A stretch of 64,000 nucleotides of DNA, taken from the NCBI GenBank assembly GCA_030594645.1, contig JAUVEU010000007.1:1-64000 (forward strand), written 5' to 3'. Source of the DNA: Candidatus Aegiribacteria sp. (GTDB taxonomy: Bacteria > Fermentibacterota > Fermentibacteria > Fermentibacterales > JCC-6). Positions 60,587-64,000 of this stretch are shown piece after piece. The notes under the pieces are model-generated. The model searched no databases and was not told the DNA's origin. It saw only the letters and a program-made list of their open reading frames with translations. Within the stretch, counting starts at the first letter, position 1, and each line of letters opens with the position of its first letter. The translations under genes were made by a program, and so were the position numbers.

Positions 60587-61461
60587 TCCTGTGTTTTCCT
60601 TTCCAAATATTTTTTCAGTCGCAGTCTGAAATCAAACCATGTGTCCATTATGCCTGCCAGAACAAGAATGCAAATCGCCGCAGGGGGAAAAATGATCGCA
60701 ATCAGGACTGCAGCCATAAGCAGCATAGGGAAACTGCGCAGAGCAATCCTGAAGATTCCGAAACCAACCAGAGAATATGGCAGGATCATGAAAATAGAGA
60801 TATTCACAGCTGCCTGTTGAACGTATGGTGGAAACCCTCCGCCGGTAAGATTGACTGAAAGAGCAGCTATCAGGATCCATGCGGGTAACAGGCCAAGACG
60901 GAGTTCCATTCCCTGAGTGATAATTCTAAATGATTCTTTCCTCCGCTGATTTACTGTTCGAACCGCAAACGCTGCTGTGACAGTGCCGGCAACCGCCCAT
61001 ATAGCCAGCAGAGAAGGGAGGATATAAAGAAAAATGCTCAGAATCGTGGTTGTCTCAGAAGAACTTAAGCCAGCCGATCTGTAGATTCGTGACAGCGCTT
61101 CCATATTCTCCTGAGATATGAGCGATTGATCGGGCATTAATATCGTCCCGAATATTGATGTTATGGCTGCCGCCCCCGAAGCAAATATGGTTGACAGTTC
61201 AAGGCTTCTTCCCGATCTTATTCCGGCGGAAAGCAAACCTGAACCGGTTGCAGTAATCAGTGCCCCTGTAAAATCCGATATCAGATATACACCGACAAGA
61301 GTTACAACCGCCAGCGGTAACGCTCTTCTGAAATTTGAAAGCGAGAGCATCATAGTCATAACAGCCATTCCCACGAAAGGGATGCCCATCAGAATCAAAA
61401 TAATACCCAGAGCTATAATCCCGAAGAATCCTGTTCCTGTTCTCTTTAAAGTCTGTTCCAT
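60583..61461 (-). CDS. DUF2232/YybS-like membrane protein
   Basis: Multi-TM; rpsR-rplI context typical of YybS-like proteins. Confidence 0.65.
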   Translation of the reverse strand: MEQTLKRTGTGFFGIIALGIILILMGIPFVGMAVMTMMLSLSNFRRALPLAVVTLVGVYLISDFTGALITATGSGLLSAGIRSGRSLELSTIFASGAAAITSIFGTILMPDQSLISQENMEALSRIYRSAGLSSSETTTILSIFLYILPSLLAIWAVAGTVTAAFAVRTVNQRRKESFRIITQGMELRLGLLPAWILIAALSVNLTGGGFPPYVQQAAVNISIFMILPYSLVGFGIFRIALRSFPMLLMAAVLIAIIFPPAAICILVLAGIMDTWFDFRLRLKKYLERKTQE

Positions 61462-61483
61462 TTTTCTGAGCCTGCAGACAACC

Positions 61484-61741
61484 TTATCTGTAGTGTTCCC
61501 TTACGTAGGGAAGCAATGCAAAAAATCTTGCTACCTTGATGGCATTCGCGATTCTTCTCTGATGTTTAGCACAGTTACCGGTTACTCTCCTGGCAATGAT
61601 TTTCCCTCTGTCGGAGATGTGTCTCTGGAGCATCTTATCGTTCTTGTATGATATTTCCAGCTGTGGATTTCCGCAAAAACGGCATTTCTTTTTACGTCCG
61701 AATTTACTGCTCTTTTTCTTCATTCGTTTTTTTGTGACCAA
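61484..61741 (-). CDS. rpsR: Ribosomal protein S18 (zinc-binding form)
   Basis: KKKCRFCGNPQLEISYKNDKMLQRHISDRGKIIARRVTGNCAKHQRRIANAIKVARFFALLPY. Confidence 0.95.
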   Translation of the reverse strand: MVTKKRMKKKSSKFGRKKKCRFCGNPQLEISYKNDKMLQRHISDRGKIIARRVTGNCAKHQRRIANAIKVARFFALLPYVREHYR

Positions 61742-61762
61742 ATCAGTTCCTCCTGCTGGTCT

Positions 61763-62116
61763 TTATGATCTTGCTTCCAGCGATTCAACACCGGATGCTT
61801 TTACGATCATTCTGTGATGTAGTCCCTTTGATCTGTCTTCGTACGATCTGCTGACAAGACTGCCCTCAACCAGAACTGTAGAACCGCTCTTTATCCGTCT
61901 GTCTATTTCCTCTGCCAGGTTGCCCCAGGCTTCAACTGAGAGAATAGAGGAAGTCTTTCTTGCTTCCGCGGTTCCGGTGGCAAAAGTTACGGTACTCTCA
62001 ACTTCAAACCTGATTACAAAGATATTGTACCTGGTAAGAGAGAGCTTTTCAATACGTTCCACCGTGCCTGTGAAAATGATGTAATTGAGTTCAGGCAATT
62101 CGTGAGGTACAGTCAT
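61763..62116 (-). CDS. Second SSB-like OB-fold protein, no acidic C-terminal tip
   Basis: ELNYIIFTGTVERIEKLSLTRYNIFVIRFEVESTV...AWGNLAEEIDRRIKSGSTVLVEGSLVSRSYEDRSKG. Confidence 0.7.
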   Translation of the reverse strand: MTVPHELPELNYIIFTGTVERIEKLSLTRYNIFVIRFEVESTVTFATGTAEARKTSSILSVEAWGNLAEEIDRRIKSGSTVLVEGSLVSRSYEDRSKGLHHRMIVKASGVESLEARS

Positions 62117-62121
62117 GATAT

Positions 62122-62580
62122 CTAGAACGGAATGTCATCGTCCGGAGTCATAGGTTTAGACTCGGAGAATTCATTTCCCTCTGTAGAATCCTTACTTTTC
62201 TGTTCCTGCGGAGAATCCTGATAAGAGGAATCCTGGCCTCTGCGCTCCAGGAATTGAATTCTTCTGGCGTTTATCTCCAGTCTGCTCCTCTGGTTTCCGT
62301 CCCGGTCTTCCCATGAATTGTAGACGAGTTCGCCCTCCACCATAACGGGAGAGCCCTTACGGCAGAATTCACCTACCAGTTCAGCGGTTTTTCGCCAGGC
62401 AATTACATTTACATAGCAGGTCTTTTCCTGCCACTCACCATTCCTGTCACGGTAACGCTGATTATTGGCGATAGACATCTTCGCGAGATGTGTTCCATTT
62501 TCAAGAATTCTTGCATCAGGGTCTCTGACCAGATTTCCGGAGATGATAACCTTATTGATATTAGGCATCCTGAGATCCAT
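62122..62580 (-). CDS. ssb: Single-stranded DNA-binding protein
   Basis: NKVIISGNLVRDPDARILENGTHLAKMSIANNQRYRDRNGEWQEKTCYVNVIAW; C-terminal DDDIPF. Start after GAGGAGGTGG. Confidence 0.95.
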   Translation of the reverse strand: MDLRMPNINKVIISGNLVRDPDARILENGTHLAKMSIANNQRYRDRNGEWQEKTCYVNVIAWRKTAELVGEFCRKGSPVMVEGELVYNSWEDRDGNQRSRLEINARRIQFLERRGQDSSYQDSPQEQKSKDSTEGNEFSESKPMTPDDDIPF

Positions 62581-63004
62581 TACTGATATCCACCTCCTCC
62601 TCGTTGACACGGTCAAAGTCATCAAAGGAATTGACCGAAGCCACTCCATCATCATCAGACCGGAGCGTTGCATACCTGATACAGCCTTCGTGAATTCTCA
62701 GAAGCTTGTCGATTGAATCGATGATGTCAGTTTCACCATTCCATTTAATGAAATGGTAGATTCCTTCGGTCTGCTTTTTGATAGGATAGGCAAGCATTCG
62801 GCGGCCCCATTTGTCAGAGCCTTTGTACTCTCCCTTATTCCCTTTGATGATCTCAACAACACGATCGTGCTCTTTTTCGATCTCAACTTCGGGAATACTG
62901 GCATTCCAGATTACTACAGTTTCATAGTCTCGCAAACCAGAAACTCCTTCCAGATAGTGGTTAAACGCAAAGTAAAACCGGCCGGAAGGAGAAATAGAAC
63001 TCAT
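62561..63004 (-). CDS. rpsF: Ribosomal protein S6
   Basis: YETVVIWNASIPEVEIEKEHDRVVEIIKGNKGEYKGSDKWGRRMLAYPIKKQTEGIYHFIKWNG; operon context. Confidence 0.92.
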   Translation of the reverse strand: MSSISPSGRFYFAFNHYLEGVSGLRDYETVVIWNASIPEVEIEKEHDRVVEIIKGNKGEYKGSDKWGRRMLAYPIKKQTEGIYHFIKWNGETDIIDSIDKLLRIHEGCIRYATLRSDDDGVASVNSFDDFDRVNEEEVDISNGSQDA

Positions 63005-63136
63005 TTGTGTTTATCGCTTCCGGTCCGGTAACCTGCGTTACTACGGGCTGCGCAGATAATGCGCAGCAAACGACAGGGCAATAATCAGACAATTACGGTC
63101 AAAGGTCAAGTCCTGAGTTGGTAATACTTACGGATT

Positions 63137-64000
63137 TCAGCTCATATACAGTTTCCGGCTGCCGAAAACAGGATTGGAGGTTACGTTTATTCCAAGATTT
63201 CTTAAACCGTTTCCGTCTCCCGGAGAGGGCATGTGAGTAAGATGAGCTTCACAGCCTCTTAGTTCGATAAGCTTTCTCATGGCGCTTGCTGCTGCTTCAG
63301 AAGTCGCCGAACTTACACTCAGGGCAATAAGAACTTCCTCAAGGTCGAGATTGAGCGTGGGAATCTCCATTACTTTCTTAAGCTCTCTAATGGAATCGAT
63401 GGTTGCCGGAGAAAGAAGAAGAACCTCTTTGCTGATCCCTGCCAGCTTCTTGACAGCATTCAGAATAAGAGCTCCTGAAGCATGCATCAGATCGGAACTG
63501 GTGCCTGTGACGAAGCTGCCGTCCTTAAGCAGGATAGCCGCGGCTTTTCCGTTATCGATACCTTCCTCGGATTCCTTTGAGCGCATCCTTCCGAGAGCAG
63601 GTTCCACAACAGGCCTGCAGGAAGGTGACAGATCGAAATCGCGCATCAGCAGTTCTACTCTCTGTACCGTACCCTTATCCGCAAGCCCCATAACATATTC
63701 ACAGCTGTAGCGGAAGTATCTTCTGATAATTTCCTGCATTGCCGCTTCTCTCACAACCTCATCATCAGTTATACCGAATCCTGCTCTGTTCACACCCATG
63801 TCCGTAGGAGAATCGTAAGGTGACCTGTCTCCCGTTATCTTTTCCAGTATGCGCTTGAGCAGAGGAAAAGCCTCAACGTCACGATTGTAGTTAATGGCGA
63901 TCTCTCCGCAGGCATCAAGATGAAACGGGTCCACCAGGTTAACATCCCGCAAGTCAGCAGTTGCCGCTTCATAAGCGGCATTGACAGGGTGCTTTAAAGG
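63137..64000 (-). CDS. DUF1846 family protein, truncated by the window edge
   Basis: Frame continues beyond the track ORF as PLKHPVNAAYEAATADLRDVNLVDPFHLDACGEIAINYNRDVEAFPLLKRILEKITG. Confidence 0.85.
   Translation of the reverse strand, partial: PLKHPVNAAYEAATADLRDVNLVDPFHLDACGEIAINYNRDVEAFPLLKRILEKITGDRSPYDSPTDMGVNRAGFGITDDEVVREAAMQEIIRRYFRYSCEYVMGLADKGTVQRVELLMRDFDLSPSCRPVVEPALGRMRSKESEEGIDNGKAAAILLKDGSFVTGTSSDLMHASGALILNAVKKLAGISKEVLLLSPATIDSIRELKKVMEIPTLNLDLEEVLIALSVSSATSEAAASAMRKLIELRGCEAHLTHMPSPGDGNGLRNLGINVTSNPVFGSRKLYMS

Noticed and set aside
63030-63070. Small hairpin CTGCGCA-GATAA-TGCGCAG upstream of rpsF
   Set aside because: Could be a leader structure for the rpsF operon, but I could not match an S6 leader motif or a terminator with confidence.

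Overview
The 64-kb window looks like a chromosomal origin region from an uncultured bacterium. The FCB-like affiliation is inference only. The core is the dnaA neighbourhood. Leftward (minus strand) lie dnaA, dnaN, a DUF721/DciA-like gene, gyrB, gyrA, a ~1.2-kcodon unknown ORF, an asparaginase, an M23-like N-terminal remnant, a bactofilin and a complete V-type ATPase operon. Rightward (plus strand) lie rpmH, rnpA, yidD, yidC, mnmE, mnmG, rsmG, parA, parB and a ferredoxin. The left flank holds B12-binding radical SAM and glycosyltransferase genes, small secreted proteins, and a tandem c-di-GMP-I (GEMM) class riboswitch. The right flank holds a three-domain glycosyltransferase/formyltransferase/deacetylase fusion, a ptb-buk-iorA-iorB operon, nnr/acpS/tsaD, and a ribosomal operon (rpsF-ssb-ssb2-rpsR-DUF2232-rplI). 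The best leads for undescribed biology are: (1) a shared C-terminal tail TWxxIKxxF-stop on two unrelated secreted proteins, a candidate sorting signal; (2) a tandem GEMM riboswitch with U at the ligand-contacting position usually G or A; (3) the unknown ORF after gyrA, whose open frame starts with no canonical start codon but has an SD-spaced AUA overlapping the gyrA stop; (4) a nested-stem intergenic element between yidC and mnmE; (5) the three-domain fusion; (6) a triple TTTTCCACA cluster and an ATGTTGAAAA repeat family around the origin. No tRNA, rRNA, CRISPR or transposase was found.
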